From NCBI GenBank assembly GCA_003164035.1, contig PLRS01000054.1:1-64000 (forward strand): a stretch of 64,000 bases of DNA, written 5' to 3'. This DNA is from Bryobacterales bacterium (lineage in GTDB: Bacteria > Acidobacteriota > Terriglobia > Bryobacterales > Bryobacteraceae). The notes below the pieces were generated by a model, which did no database searches, was not told where the DNA came from, and saw only the letters and a program-made list of their open reading frames with translations. Numbering within the stretch: position 1 is the first letter of the stretch; each line of letters opens with the position of its first letter. The translations under genes were made by a program, and so were the position numbers. Positions 23,317 through 31,890 of this stretch are shown here, one piece after another.

Positions 23317-23470
23317 GCTTAACCGATCTGGGGATTTCGCAGTTGCGGCCCGGCAACCGCTCCCTTACGGTCGCGGCTCGGTTACGGACACCGCGCGTTT
23401 GCAGTCACTTACCGAGCCGCGACCGCAAGGGAGCGGTTGCCGGGAACTAACTCCCCCAAATCGGTTAAGC
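23317..23470. repeat. Nested palindromic repeat, family A (complete copy A3)
   Basis: Perfect outer inverted ends GCTTAACCGAT / ATCGGTTAAGC and inner arms AACCGCTCCCTTACGGTCG / ACCGCAAGGGAGCGGTT are the clearest of all copies. A 9-bp direct repeat GCTTGATCG flanks it (23305-23313 and 23476-23484) and overlaps the sulfotransferase stop codon. The remaining 200 bases up to the next gene hold nothing recognisable. Confidence 0.85.
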
Positions 23471-23698
23471 ACCCCGCTTGATCGCGGCAGATCGGAGACT
23501 GGCAGCCCTTGCATCATCGTATTTGCGCGTGTTTGAATGCGCCGTCCACTTTTCATTGCGGCGTGTGAAGGTCTCGCATCCATTCGCCCAAAGCCAATTG
23601 CGCTGTGACTTTTGCCGAACCACATTGGCCGAAGCACCGCTTGCTTCCGCAACGGGCTTGCCATAGAATCGGCGCTGAGGCTTTAAGGAGGACTGTTT

Positions 23699-24166
23699 AT
23701 GGGCAAAGTGAACTGGCAACGGATCGTTCTCGGCGGGCTACTGGCCGGGGTGATCATCGACGTCTTCGAATGGGTTACGAACGGCGTGGTATTCGCGGGC
23801 GATTGGGCGGACGCGATGAAACACCTGGGTGCGACCACCAACTTCAGCGTGAAACAGATTGCGGCCCTGAACGCGTGGGGATTGCTGACGGGCATTGTGA
23901 TGGTCTGGCTCTATGCCGCGATCCGGCCGCGTTTCGGCGCGGGGCCAAGAACGGCGGTTCTGGCCGGGTTCGCCACGTGGTTTCTGGCCTACGCGCTCGG
24001 CGGTGCGTTTCCGGTGTTCACACACTTGTTCCCGCTCCGTCTTGCCGCCGTCACCACGCTGATCGGATTGGTCGAGGCGGTGGTTGGCGCGGTGGCTGGC
24101 GCGTGGCTTTACCAGGAAGCCAGCCAACCGGAGACGAAGCCGCTCAGCCGGGCGGCGGGCGCCTGA
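23699..24166 (+). CDS. Four-helix membrane protein of unknown function
   Basis: It has 155 residues and a strong AAGGAGGA ribosome-binding site. Hydrophobic segments lie at about 9-30 (IVLGGLLAGVIIDVFEW), 60-75 (LLTGIVMVWLYAAI), 83-105 and 115-138 (LAAVTTLIGLVEAVVGAVAG). The C-terminal tail is polar. The first helix carries Asp, Glu and Trp, which is unusual inside a membrane span and may matter for function. It stands alone between a family-A repeat and a convergent cytochrome gene. I do not recognise the family beyond its being an integral membrane protein. Confidence 0.75.
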   Translation: MGKVNWQRIVLGGLLAGVIIDVFEWVTNGVVFAGDWADAMKHLGATTNFSVKQIAALNAWGLLTGIVMVWLYAAIRPRFGAGPRTAVLAGFATWFLAYALGGAFPVFTHLFPLRLAAVTTLIGLVEAVVGAVAGAWLYQEASQPETKPLSRAAGA

Positions 24167-24241
24167 CGGGCGGGAAGATTGATATCGATCGGCCGGCGCG
24201 AGCCTACTCCGAGGTTCCCTGCTCCCTGCCGGCCCGCGCCC

Positions 24242-25957
24242 TCAAATGGTTTTCAGATACTCGAGCAACGCCGCCTTCTGGTCCTCGGTCAGGTTGGTGC
24301 CATACTTGTCGCCGGCGTGCCCGATATTACTGTTTCCCGGCTGTGAAGTGTCGAAGGTCCAGCCGCTTCCGCCGGTTGAGTAACCGAGCCTCGCCGGATC
24401 GTATTCCCGATTTCCGACAATGAACTTCGTGGGGCGCTGGGTGGGGTGCAACAGGTGCCAAAGCGTCGGCACCGACCCATTGTGCAGGTACGGCGCCGTA
24501 GCCCAGACGCCGGTCAAAGGCCGCGCCAAATATTGACCGGTGGCGCGCCAGATCGCCGGGTTGGCATCCATGGCCGCCTGGTCGGCGGTGGAGACTCCGT
24601 CGTCGGAGAAAGCGCGCGCCTTGAGGCCGTCGAGGATCGGCTTCACCGCGGCGGGAAACGGCACCGCTCCGGCGACGGGCTGGCCGAAGCTGTTGGCCCG
24701 CTGGGGATCGGTTCCGGCGTCGGTCAGCGCGTACAGGCGATTCTGGTGGCAGTCGCGGCAGGTGTCGTTGAAGATCTGTTCACCGGCCGCGGCCTTTGCT
24801 TGGTCGATCGGCCCCAGAATGTCGGCGGGCCATTTCGGGGGCTGGAGTTTGTGGGTCAGCACTTCGAGCCGGTGCAGGTTCGCGATCCGCAGGGTCGATT
24901 CATAGGTTTTGGGATCGAACACCGCGCCCATCCCCAGGGCCTGTCCGATGTTGCGCTCGAGGATGGAGTTGGTGTTGCCGTCGTAGTGGATCCAAACCGC
25001 GTCGGTGCCGGCGCGCTGTTGGGTTGTATCGGGAACGTCCCAAATGAACGGAAAGCTGACAGGGGACTGCATCCGGAGGGCGTTGGCCGGGAACAGAAGG
25101 TTGCGGGCCGCGCCAAAGGCATCGATGCGGCCGGGTCCGGGCTCGGTACCATCCAGCAGGAGTTTACCGCTTTTGAGGTAGGCGAGCCTGGCCTTCGCCA
25201 GCGTGAGGGCGCGATGCCAACTGGCCGAAACAGTCTGGCCCCGCAGAGCGGCGGCGGAGTCGGTGGCGTCGGCGGCCTGAGAGGAGGCGCTGTGAAAGTT
25301 CCTGTCCGCCGTTGAGGCAGGCGCAACTTCACCGGCGGTTTTCGCGGCGGGATCGGAAGCGTAGGTGGAAGAGTCGGCGGACGACGGGCTGGCAGTGCCC
25401 TGTGAATCGCGGACCATGGCCAGCACCAGCGCGACAGCCTTCGCGGGGTCGCGCAGTGTGGCGTCGAGCGAGTCCTTCAGTTCCACTTGATAACTCTCGA
25501 GATCCACCAGCGAAGGCGCGCCGTCGATCCGCACTCTTTTCCCCCGATAGGTCACCTCACCGACATGGCAGGCGGCGCAGTTGAAGCCGACCATTTCGAG
25601 ACCGATGTGGCTCTTGTCGCGCGAGTGGACCGTGGTGATGCCAACGGGCAAGCCGTGAGGATTGGCGGCGCTGGTGGCATCGGGGATGAAGCCGAAGCGT
25701 TCCATACCCTCGAGGAACGGCTTACCGGTCTTCACGCTCACGATATTGGCGAGCAGCGCGTACGGCATAAGCTCGCTGCCTTCGGCGAGATGGTGATACT
25801 CGGCGCGCTCGGCGTCGGACCATCCGTTCTGGCTCCAAACCACGGTTTCGGCGGAGTTGGAAGAGGATGGCTGGGGAGTGGATGGCTTGGTGGCGCATCC
25901 CGCCAGGAGCAATGATCCGGCCACCGAGATCGGGAACGCAAGGGGGCTGAGTCGCAT
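24242..25957 (-). CDS. Dihaem cytochrome c lipoprotein, peroxidase/RoxA-like
   Basis: It has 571 residues. The signal ends in a lipobox (LLLAGCA), so it is likely anchored to a membrane facing the periplasm. Two haem c motifs are present, CAACH (about 126) and CRDCH (about 399). The segments around them (GPGRIDAFGAARN, IWDVPDTTQ, YLHNGSVPTLWHLL) resemble the MauG/cytochrome c peroxidase and RoxA-like dihaem group. A Ser/Ala/Thr-rich low-complexity insert (about 190-240) separates the two parts. Likely activity: peroxide- or oxygen-dependent oxidation, substrate unknown. It stands alone, with weak start signals. Confidence 0.82.
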   Translation of the reverse strand: MRLSPLAFPISVAGSLLLAGCATKPSTPQPSSSNSAETVVWSQNGWSDAERAEYHHLAEGSELMPYALLANIVSVKTGKPFLEGMERFGFIPDATSAANPHGLPVGITTVHSRDKSHIGLEMVGFNCAACHVGEVTYRGKRVRIDGAPSLVDLESYQVELKDSLDATLRDPAKAVALVLAMVRDSQGTASPSSADSSTYASDPAAKTAGEVAPASTADRNFHSASSQAADATDSAAALRGQTVSASWHRALTLAKARLAYLKSGKLLLDGTEPGPGRIDAFGAARNLLFPANALRMQSPVSFPFIWDVPDTTQQRAGTDAVWIHYDGNTNSILERNIGQALGMGAVFDPKTYESTLRIANLHRLEVLTHKLQPPKWPADILGPIDQAKAAAGEQIFNDTCRDCHQNRLYALTDAGTDPQRANSFGQPVAGAVPFPAAVKPILDGLKARAFSDDGVSTADQAAMDANPAIWRATGQYLARPLTGVWATAPYLHNGSVPTLWHLLHPTQRPTKFIVGNREYDPARLGYSTGGSGWTFDTSQPGNSNIGHAGDKYGTNLTEDQKAALLEYLKTI

Positions 25958-26012
25958 TGGTCAATTATACGTGGAATGAGCCTCGGCCCAACCGGGGGTA
26001 GATACCCCACAA

Positions 26013-27539
26013 TTATTCGATCCATTCCCGCAGCCGCCCGATATCCAGATGCTGCTTCAGGTGCCCGGCCCAGCGATCGATGCGCGCATTTCTTTCCGCG
26101 GTTACATTGACCGTTACAGTTACCGGGTCGAGGCCGATTTCAGTGCGGCATCGCGTAAGGAACGCGTGGCGGAAGCCATCGTCGTCGAACAGCCCATGCA
26201 CGTAAGTGCCCCAGACTCGGCCGTTTTCGGCTACCGCGCCATCGGGCAGGGAACGGGTATCCGGCTCGCGGACGATCTCGGCGAAAGGCTGGCAGCCGGA
26301 GCGGTAGCGCGTCTCTCCCATGTGGATTTCATAACCATGAAAGGGCGCGCCGTCCCAGGCGAGCACGCGTCCGGCGGCGCGGCGCACGGTTTTTTCCGTG
26401 CCCAGAACGGTGCCGAACCGCAGCAGGCCGAGGCCGGCAACGGATCGGGATTCGCCGCCGCTTTCCACGCCATCGGGATCTTCGATGCCGAGGCCCAGCA
26501 TCTGAAATCCGCCGCAGATGCCGATGAGCGGACCGCGATGGGAGTTCAGGCACGCGGCGAAACCGCGGGCCCGCAGCCAGGCGAGGTCGTCGAGGGTCTG
26601 CTTGCTGCCGGGCAGGATCAGCACGTCGGCCGCGGCAGCTTGCACGGGGTCTTCGAGAAACGCCAGCGCGACGGAGGGCTCCATGGCCAGGGCGTCGAAA
26701 TCGGTGAAATTGGCCATGCACGGAAGCGCGATTACGCCCACGCGCAACGGCCGGCTCGGGGAATGGGGCGGGGAAGTGGGGCACCAAACACGTTCGGGCG
26801 TACGCCGGTCTTCGAGCGCGACGCCGTCCTCTTCTTCCAGGCCCAATCGATCGAGGAACGGAATTACGCCCACGCAGGGGATGCCGATTCGCCGCTCGAT
26901 CATTTCGACGCCCGGAGTGAGCAGCGCCAGGTCGCCGCGAAACTTATTGATGGAGAAGCCGCGGATGCGGGCGCGGTCCTGGGCGTCGAGCAGTTCCAGC
27001 GTGCCCAGCAGGGAAGCGAACACGCCGCCGCGATCGATATCGCCCACCAGGAGGCATTGCGCCTCGGCGGCATGGGCCATGCGCATGTTGACGATGTCGT
27101 GCTGGCGAAGATTGATTTCGGCCGGCGATCCGGCGCCTTCGAGCACCACCAGATCGTAGGCTTCGGCCAGCTTGCGGTAGCTTTCGAGCACCTGGGGGAA
27201 GAGGTCTTCCACGCGGCGCTCATGATAGTCGAAGGCGGTGACTTGTCCCCAGACGCGGCCCAGCAAAACGATTTGCGAGGAGCAATCGCCGCTCGGTTTG
27301 ATCAGCACCGGGTTCATTTCAGCGCACGGAACGACTCGGCAGGCTTCCGCCTGCAGGGCCTGGGCGCGGCCGATCTCGCGGCCGTCGGGCGTGGCGGCGG
27401 AATTGAGCGACATGTTCTGGGCCTTGAAAGGGGCGACGCGCAGGCCGGCGTCGGAGAAGATACGGCCCAGCCCGGCGGCGACCAGCGACTTGCCCACGTG
27501 CGAGCCGGTGCCCAGAACCATTAGGGCGCGCGCGCTCAC
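26013..27539 (-). CDS. cobQ: Cobyric acid synthase
   Basis: Amidates the b, d, e and g side chains of adenosylcobyrinic acid a,c-diamide in B12 synthesis (CobQ/CbiP). It has 508 residues, as expected. The N-terminal dethiobiotin synthetase-like P-loop domain has GTGSHVGKS and FKAQNMSLNS. The C-terminal class I amidotransferase domain has the nucleophile Cys in LIGICGGFQMLG and the His in GTYVHGLFDD. The GTG start overlaps the bluB stop (GTGA), marking translational coupling. An ATG 18 bases further in would remove the start of the first strand and is less likely. Confidence 0.94.
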   Translation of the reverse strand: MSARALMVLGTGSHVGKSLVAAGLGRIFSDAGLRVAPFKAQNMSLNSAATPDGREIGRAQALQAEACRVVPCAEMNPVLIKPSGDCSSQIVLLGRVWGQVTAFDYHERRVEDLFPQVLESYRKLAEAYDLVVLEGAGSPAEINLRQHDIVNMRMAHAAEAQCLLVGDIDRGGVFASLLGTLELLDAQDRARIRGFSINKFRGDLALLTPGVEMIERRIGIPCVGVIPFLDRLGLEEEDGVALEDRRTPERVWCPTSPPHSPSRPLRVGVIALPCMANFTDFDALAMEPSVALAFLEDPVQAAAADVLILPGSKQTLDDLAWLRARGFAACLNSHRGPLIGICGGFQMLGLGIEDPDGVESGGESRSVAGLGLLRFGTVLGTEKTVRRAAGRVLAWDGAPFHGYEIHMGETRYRSGCQPFAEIVREPDTRSLPDGAVAENGRVWGTYVHGLFDDDGFRHAFLTRCRTEIGLDPVTVTVNVTAERNARIDRWAGHLKQHLDIGRLREWIE

Positions 27540-28342
27540 TCGGCGGCCCCGGTATCGGCGGCCGAAGGGAACAGGGCGGCCAGCCGGGCGGGGTCGTGCC
27601 GGCCCCAGCCATCGAAATGGAGCAGGGAAGCGAGCGGCTGGCGACGTTCCCATCCGTGTTCCTCCAGGTCCGGCTTGGGACGAAACTCGGAAACGAAGCC
27701 GAGACAGAGGTACGCAATCACGGTATGGCCGGCGGGAATCGCGAGCAAGCTCTTCAACGCATCCAGATCGAGAATGCTGACCCAGCCCACGCCCACGGAT
27801 TCGGCGCGCGCCGCCAGCCACAGGTTCTGAACCGCGCAGGCGGAGGAGTAGAGAACCGTGGCCGGATCGGTCTGGCGGCCGAGTTGGTGGCCGCGGGCGC
27901 ACTCCGGGTCGCAGGTGACGCAAAGGTTGACCGGGGCATCCAGTATGCCTTCGAGTTTCAGACTGTCGTAGAGTTCCAGACGCGGGCCGGTGTAAAGGGC
28001 GGCGGCGCGGCGGTTGGCCGCGGCGAAGTTGCCGTGCACCTGGCGGCGCAGGGCGGCGTCCTGGATGAGGATAAAGTCCCACGGCTGCATGAAACCCACC
28101 GAGGGCGCATGATGGGCGGCGTCGAGAATGCGGCCCAGAACCGGCGGCGGCAGCGGCTCGGGAAGGAACTGGCCGCGCACGTCGCGGCGTTCGTAGATGG
28201 CGCGGTAGACGCCGCGTTTTTCCTCTACCGAAAAATCGCTACCCGCGCTTCCTTCATTCCTGCTTCCGGCTGCTGAGATCGGGCGCGGCGTTTCAGTTCT
28301 CCGTCGGGGCCTTTTCCAAATGGTCCACGGTGATGGTCTCAA
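27536..28342 (-). CDS. bluB: 5,6-dimethylbenzimidazole synthase (BluB)
   Basis: Flavin-destroying enzyme that turns reduced FMN into the lower ligand of B12. Nitroreductase fold with the BluB signature: YRAIYERRDVRGQFLPEPLP, HHAPSVGFMQPWDF and ARAESVGVGWVSILD. It has 268 residues from the TTG at 28342; family members are usually about 220-240. The N-terminal ~35 residues are Arg/Pro-rich and overlap the end of the upstream gene by 50 bases. No other in-frame ATG, GTG or TTG exists before the conserved part, so the start is uncertain. It is coupled to cobQ. No cobalamin riboswitch was seen. Confidence 0.88.
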   Translation of the reverse strand: MRPSPWTIWKRPRRRTETPRPISAAGSRNEGSAGSDFSVEEKRGVYRAIYERRDVRGQFLPEPLPPPVLGRILDAAHHAPSVGFMQPWDFILIQDAALRRQVHGNFAAANRRAAALYTGPRLELYDSLKLEGILDAPVNLCVTCDPECARGHQLGRQTDPATVLYSSACAVQNLWLAARAESVGVGWVSILDLDALKSLLAIPAGHTVIAYLCLGFVSEFRPKPDLEEHGWERRQPLASLLHFDGWGRHDPARLAALFPSAADTGAAE

Positions 28343-29276
28343 GCGGCTCTTTGCGCGCGTCCAGTTTCAGGCCGAATGCCTGAATGGCGGCCCAGATCGA
28401 GGAACTGGAGGGATCGGAAGCCGCATCGGCGGGCCCTCCGCCACCGCCCCCGGGACCCATCATCATGCCGCCGCCCATTCCGGCCGCGCGCGCGGCGTTG
28501 CGCATGTCGTCCATGGAAAGATCGAGAGCGATATCGTACTTTCCTTTAAGTTCAGTCCGGTCCATCACCGGCCGGTCCAGGAAGCCGGAGAGCAAATCGG
28601 CCAGCCCGGCCATGGTGAGACCCAATCTCTCCATGTGCATGCTGGTGCCGTTCATGGTCATCTTGGTGGTGCCACCCAACCCGCCGCCCATGCCGAAGTC
28701 GCCTCTCACTGTTACCGTATTGCCGCTCATCTTGATCTGCGGAGACTGATTGTCATGGGAGCCCGCTGCGGGGTCGCCCGGTTTGGCGTCCGGATCGGGC
28801 TTCGGTGCCTCCGGATCGGGCGCCGATTCCTTCAGCTTGACACCGCCCTTCGCCACCACCAGATCGTAAACGGCGTGCTCCTTGCTGTCGTGATGAACCG
28901 TCAGCTTGAAACGCTCCGCCAGCAGCGCCTGAAGCATCTCGGGGACCTGGTCTTTGTTCGATCCCTCGGGCATTTTGGCAAGAATATCGAAGCGCTGGGC
29001 GCCCATCCAATCCGGGCCGGATAGTTGGTAGGGCTTGATCTTATAGGCGGTGCGAATCAGGTCGGCCAGCGACATGAAGCCGATGTCGACGCGGGCGCCG
29101 TCGACTTTCATCCCGACGTGCAGCTTGCCGGCCATCACGTCGGCCGGGTTGGGTGGAACGGCGACCTTGATGGAAGCCACTTCGAAGGCCGGCGCGGCCG
29201 CCGGAGCCTGCGCCCATGCCGAAACCGCCGCCAGCATAGCAACCAAGCCGGTCCGCGGTGCCAATTTGCGTGTCAT
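28293..29276 (-). CDS. TIGR03435-type exported protein
   Basis: It has 327 residues with a signal peptide (LVAMLAAVSAWAQA). It shows the features of the family expanded in Solibacter-like Acidobacteria: FEVASIKVA after the signal, DLIRTAYKIKPYQLSGPDW, ERFKLTVHHDSKEHAVYDL, and a C-terminal domain with LDRPVMDRTELKGKYDI and DARKEPLETITVDHLEKA. A Met/Gly-rich low-complexity stretch lies at about 265-285. The function is unknown; the family is often found beside regulators and permeases. Its 3' end overlaps bluB. It supports the acidobacterial assignment. Confidence 0.88.
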   Translation of the reverse strand: MTRKLAPRTGLVAMLAAVSAWAQAPAAAPAFEVASIKVAVPPNPADVMAGKLHVGMKVDGARVDIGFMSLADLIRTAYKIKPYQLSGPDWMGAQRFDILAKMPEGSNKDQVPEMLQALLAERFKLTVHHDSKEHAVYDLVVAKGGVKLKESAPDPEAPKPDPDAKPGDPAAGSHDNQSPQIKMSGNTVTVRGDFGMGGGLGGTTKMTMNGTSMHMERLGLTMAGLADLLSGFLDRPVMDRTELKGKYDIALDLSMDDMRNAARAAGMGGGMMMGPGGGGGGPADAASDPSSSSIWAAIQAFGLKLDARKEPLETITVDHLEKAPTEN

Positions 29277-29452
29277 ACCTGCTCTCCCAATCAGGATAAC
29301 TGTTTTGGCTGCCGGCTGCCGTCCCGCTTCTTCCGGACGCCCTTGTCCGCCAGCCTGGAATAAGGGACGGGCGGAGGGCGGCGGAATTACGCCGAGACGA
29401 GTTTGTTGAGAGGATTCGGCGCTTCGGGCGACTCACTATCGAGGGCATTTGT

Positions 29453-31210
29453 GTGGTCCATTACTGGTTGGTTGGGTGCCTGATCCCGCTGGCGCTGTGG
29501 ACATTAGTGAGCGGGCTGGACGACCTGTTCATCCTGTTCGTGTGGAGTCTCCCTTGGCGCAAGCGGCATCTGCCCACCAGCGCCGAACTGGCGCGCATTC
29601 CGGAACGGCGGATGGCCATCTTTGTGCCTCTCTGGCACGAAGATCGCGTGATCGGGCAGATGCTGCAACGCACGCTTTCCACCGTAAGCTACGAGAGGTA
29701 CGACATATTCGCGGGTGTCTATCCCAACGACGAAGCGACCGTCAACGCCGTGCGGGAAGTGGCCGCGCGCTGGCCGCGGCTCCACGTCGCCCTGGTTCCA
29801 CACGATGGGCCGACTTCGAAGGGCGACTGCCTGAACGCCATCTATGACGATATGACCGCCTGGGAGGCGGCCCGGAACGTGCGGTTCGAGGTGATCCTGA
29901 CACACGACGCCGAGGACCTGGTGTATGCCGACTCGCTGCGCCTGATTAACTGGTTCTCCCGCGACCACGAAATGGTGCAGATACCGGTACTGCCGCTCCA
30001 GACGCCTTTCCGCGAATTCACCCACGGAGTATACTGCGACGAGTTTGCGGAGTTTCAACTGAAAGACTTGGTGGTTCGCTGTTTGCTGGGTGGCTTTCTG
30101 CCGGCCAACGGAGTGGGCACGGGGTTCGAACGCGACGCTTTGGAGGCGCTCGCGGCCACTCGCGGAGGGACTGTGTTCGACCCTTCATGCCTCACCGAAG
30201 ATTATGAAACCGGATACCGGTTGCATCAGTTCGGATACAGGCAATTGTTCCTGCCGATCGAGACCGACGGCACGGGTTTTGCGGCCACGCGCGAGTACTT
30301 TCCGCGGGACTGGAAGGCGGCGGTCAGGCAGCGTAGCCGGTGGATCACGGGAATCGCGCTGCAGGGCTGGCAGCACCATGGCTGGCGCGGCCCGGCGTGG
30401 CGGCGGTACTGGTTCTGGCGGGACCGGAAGGGGATTGTAGGCAATTTCTTGTCGCCGTTATCGAACCTGCTGTTTCTGGCGGGCTTGTGGTTCTGGCGGG
30501 AACTGGCTAAGGCGCCGCCGGCGGTTGCCGGCCTGTGCTTTATCACGGTGTTGGTCGCGGTGGCTCACGTTCTGATTCGCGGTCGCGCTACCGCCATGAT
30601 TTACGGCTGGAAGTTCGCGCTGGGAGTTCCGCTTCGCATGTTCTGGGGCAACTTGGTGAATTTGGCTGCAACCTGCATGGCACTGCGCGGCTACTTAGCC
30701 TCGATTGCCGGGTTGCGGAAGCTTACCTGGGCCAAGACCGAGCATGTGTATGCGGCGGCCGGAGCGGGAACGAACCAGCGTTTGGGCGAAGTGCTGGTGC
30801 GCCTGCGTTGCCTTTCGGCGGAGCAGATTCAGGCTGCTGTAGCGTCCCAACCGAAGGGTGTGCGGCTGGGCGAGTATTTGATGCAATCGGAACGGCTTAC
30901 CGAAGAGAATCTGTATCGGGCGTTGAGCTTGCAGGCGGGGTTGGAACTGGGATTGCCGCAGGCGGCCGAAGTCTCGGCGCCGGCCACGCACGCGCTTCCG
31001 GCCGATACCTCCCGGCGCTGGAAGGTACTACCGTACCGGGTGTGCGCTGGACAGATGCATTTGCTCACTCCTGAGATTCCAACCAGCGACATGTTGCACC
31101 ACCTCGAAGAGGTGGCGACGCTGGAGTTGCGCTTCCGCCTGGTGCAACCCCGGGACTACGAGCGGATTGCGGACCGGTACCTGGGGCCTGAACCAGTGGC
31201 CGAACGCTGA
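29453..31210 (+). CDS. NfrB-like membrane glycosyltransferase with MshEN-type c-di-GMP domain
   Basis: It has 585 residues. One N-terminal membrane helix is followed by a family-2 glycosyltransferase domain (catalytic motifs DAED about 153, TED about 249, QRSRW about 293) and then further helices (about 335-430). The C-terminal part carries a tandem MshEN-type motif, RLGEVLVRLRCLSAEQIQ and RLGEYLMQSERLTEENLY (about 442-490). This layout matches E. coli NfrB, a c-di-GMP-activated exopolysaccharide synthase that phage N4 needs for infection. Predicted role: polymer synthesis switched on by c-di-GMP. The GTG start has GAGGGC six bases upstream. No NfrA-like partner is visible nearby. Confidence 0.85.
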   Translation: MVHYWLVGCLIPLALWTLVSGLDDLFILFVWSLPWRKRHLPTSAELARIPERRMAIFVPLWHEDRVIGQMLQRTLSTVSYERYDIFAGVYPNDEATVNAVREVAARWPRLHVALVPHDGPTSKGDCLNAIYDDMTAWEAARNVRFEVILTHDAEDLVYADSLRLINWFSRDHEMVQIPVLPLQTPFREFTHGVYCDEFAEFQLKDLVVRCLLGGFLPANGVGTGFERDALEALAATRGGTVFDPSCLTEDYETGYRLHQFGYRQLFLPIETDGTGFAATREYFPRDWKAAVRQRSRWITGIALQGWQHHGWRGPAWRRYWFWRDRKGIVGNFLSPLSNLLFLAGLWFWRELAKAPPAVAGLCFITVLVAVAHVLIRGRATAMIYGWKFALGVPLRMFWGNLVNLAATCMALRGYLASIAGLRKLTWAKTEHVYAAAGAGTNQRLGEVLVRLRCLSAEQIQAAVASQPKGVRLGEYLMQSERLTEENLYRALSLQAGLELGLPQAAEVSAPATHALPADTSRRWKVLPYRVCAGQMHLLTPEIPTSDMLHHLEEVATLELRFRLVQPRDYERIADRYLGPEPVAER

Positions 31211-31279
31211 CACGACGCCATTTACACCGCCTGGTCGATGCTGTCGATCTTCCGGTGGTCATTTCTAGCACCGGTGGCC

Positions 31280-31537
31280 TTATTTCTGGCCCATCATCTC
31301 GTAGACTTTGCCGGTCAGGAGCTTGATGTCGGCGCGGATTTCGTGGATGTCCTCGCGGATGGCCGCGATCTGGGCGCGCGTATCTTCGCGCGCGGTGGCC
31401 AGTTGGGCGCGGGTTTCAGCGCGGATTTCGCGGATGTCTTCGCGGATGGCGGATATCTGGATCAGGCTGACGGTGAGGCTGGCCAGCACGGCGATGGTGG
31501 GTAGGCCGATGGCGACGTAGAGCTGGATGTCGTTCAT
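31280..31537 (-). CDS. Small membrane-anchored coiled-coil protein
   Basis: It has 85 residues. An N-terminal membrane helix (about 7-28, VAIGLPTIAVLASLTVSLI) is followed by a continuous coiled coil with repeated units (IREDIREIRAETRAQL, then IREDIHEIRADIKLL). The repeat unit is also visible in the DNA, indicating internal duplication. GGAG lies upstream of the ATG at a somewhat long spacing. Such proteins are common and of unknown function, possibly scaffolds. Confidence 0.7.
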   Translation of the reverse strand: MNDIQLYVAIGLPTIAVLASLTVSLIQISAIREDIREIRAETRAQLATAREDTRAQIAAIREDIHEIRADIKLLTGKVYEMMGQK

Positions 31538-31814
31538 GGGAGGTGGCGTCTCCTTTTCGATTGTCTCATGTAGGGGTTTGGCTGCGGAGGCCCGCTGCGG
31601 AATCTCCGCGTGGCGCGCCTGTCAGTTCTTGGTGGCAGCGGTACGCAGCCTTGGCGGCGACGGCGATCTCAGGCGTTAGAGCCCGCCCTCTGCGCTGGGG
31701 CATTGCGATGGCTTGCGTTCCGTCGCCTCGGCGGTGGCAGCGATGGCGGTGAGTTTGCGAAAGGCCTGCGCGTTACTTCCGATAATGGATATTATGTTAA
31801 ATTTTGTGCCGGGA
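31538..31814. other. Intergenic region with no recognisable feature
   Basis: Short open frames on the plus strand (31543-31840) are Arg/Trp-rich without motifs or ribosome-binding sites. I see no repeat or RNA gene here. Confidence 0.4.
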
Positions 31815-31853
31815 TCAAAAATCGGCCCGGTCCCCGCTGAATGAGACCGGGCC
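31815..31853 (-). terminator. Rho-independent terminator of the FecR-domain gene
   Basis: A 9-bp perfect stem GGCCCGGTC / GACCGGGCC with a 12-base loop, followed on the minus strand by GATTTTTGATCC. It lies about 40 bases after the stop of the FecR-domain gene. Confidence 0.75.
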
Positions 31854-31890
31854 TATGGGAAGAAACCAATGGCAAATTGGGAAACTTGTT

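Noticed and set aside
26049-27524. 491-codon plus-strand frame over cobQ
   Set aside because: Antisense shadow of a clearly recognised cobyric acid synthase; no family motifs.
26013-28400. Cobalamin riboswitch before the bluB-cobQ genes
   Set aside because: No B12-box-like sequence was found; the upstream DNA is coding.
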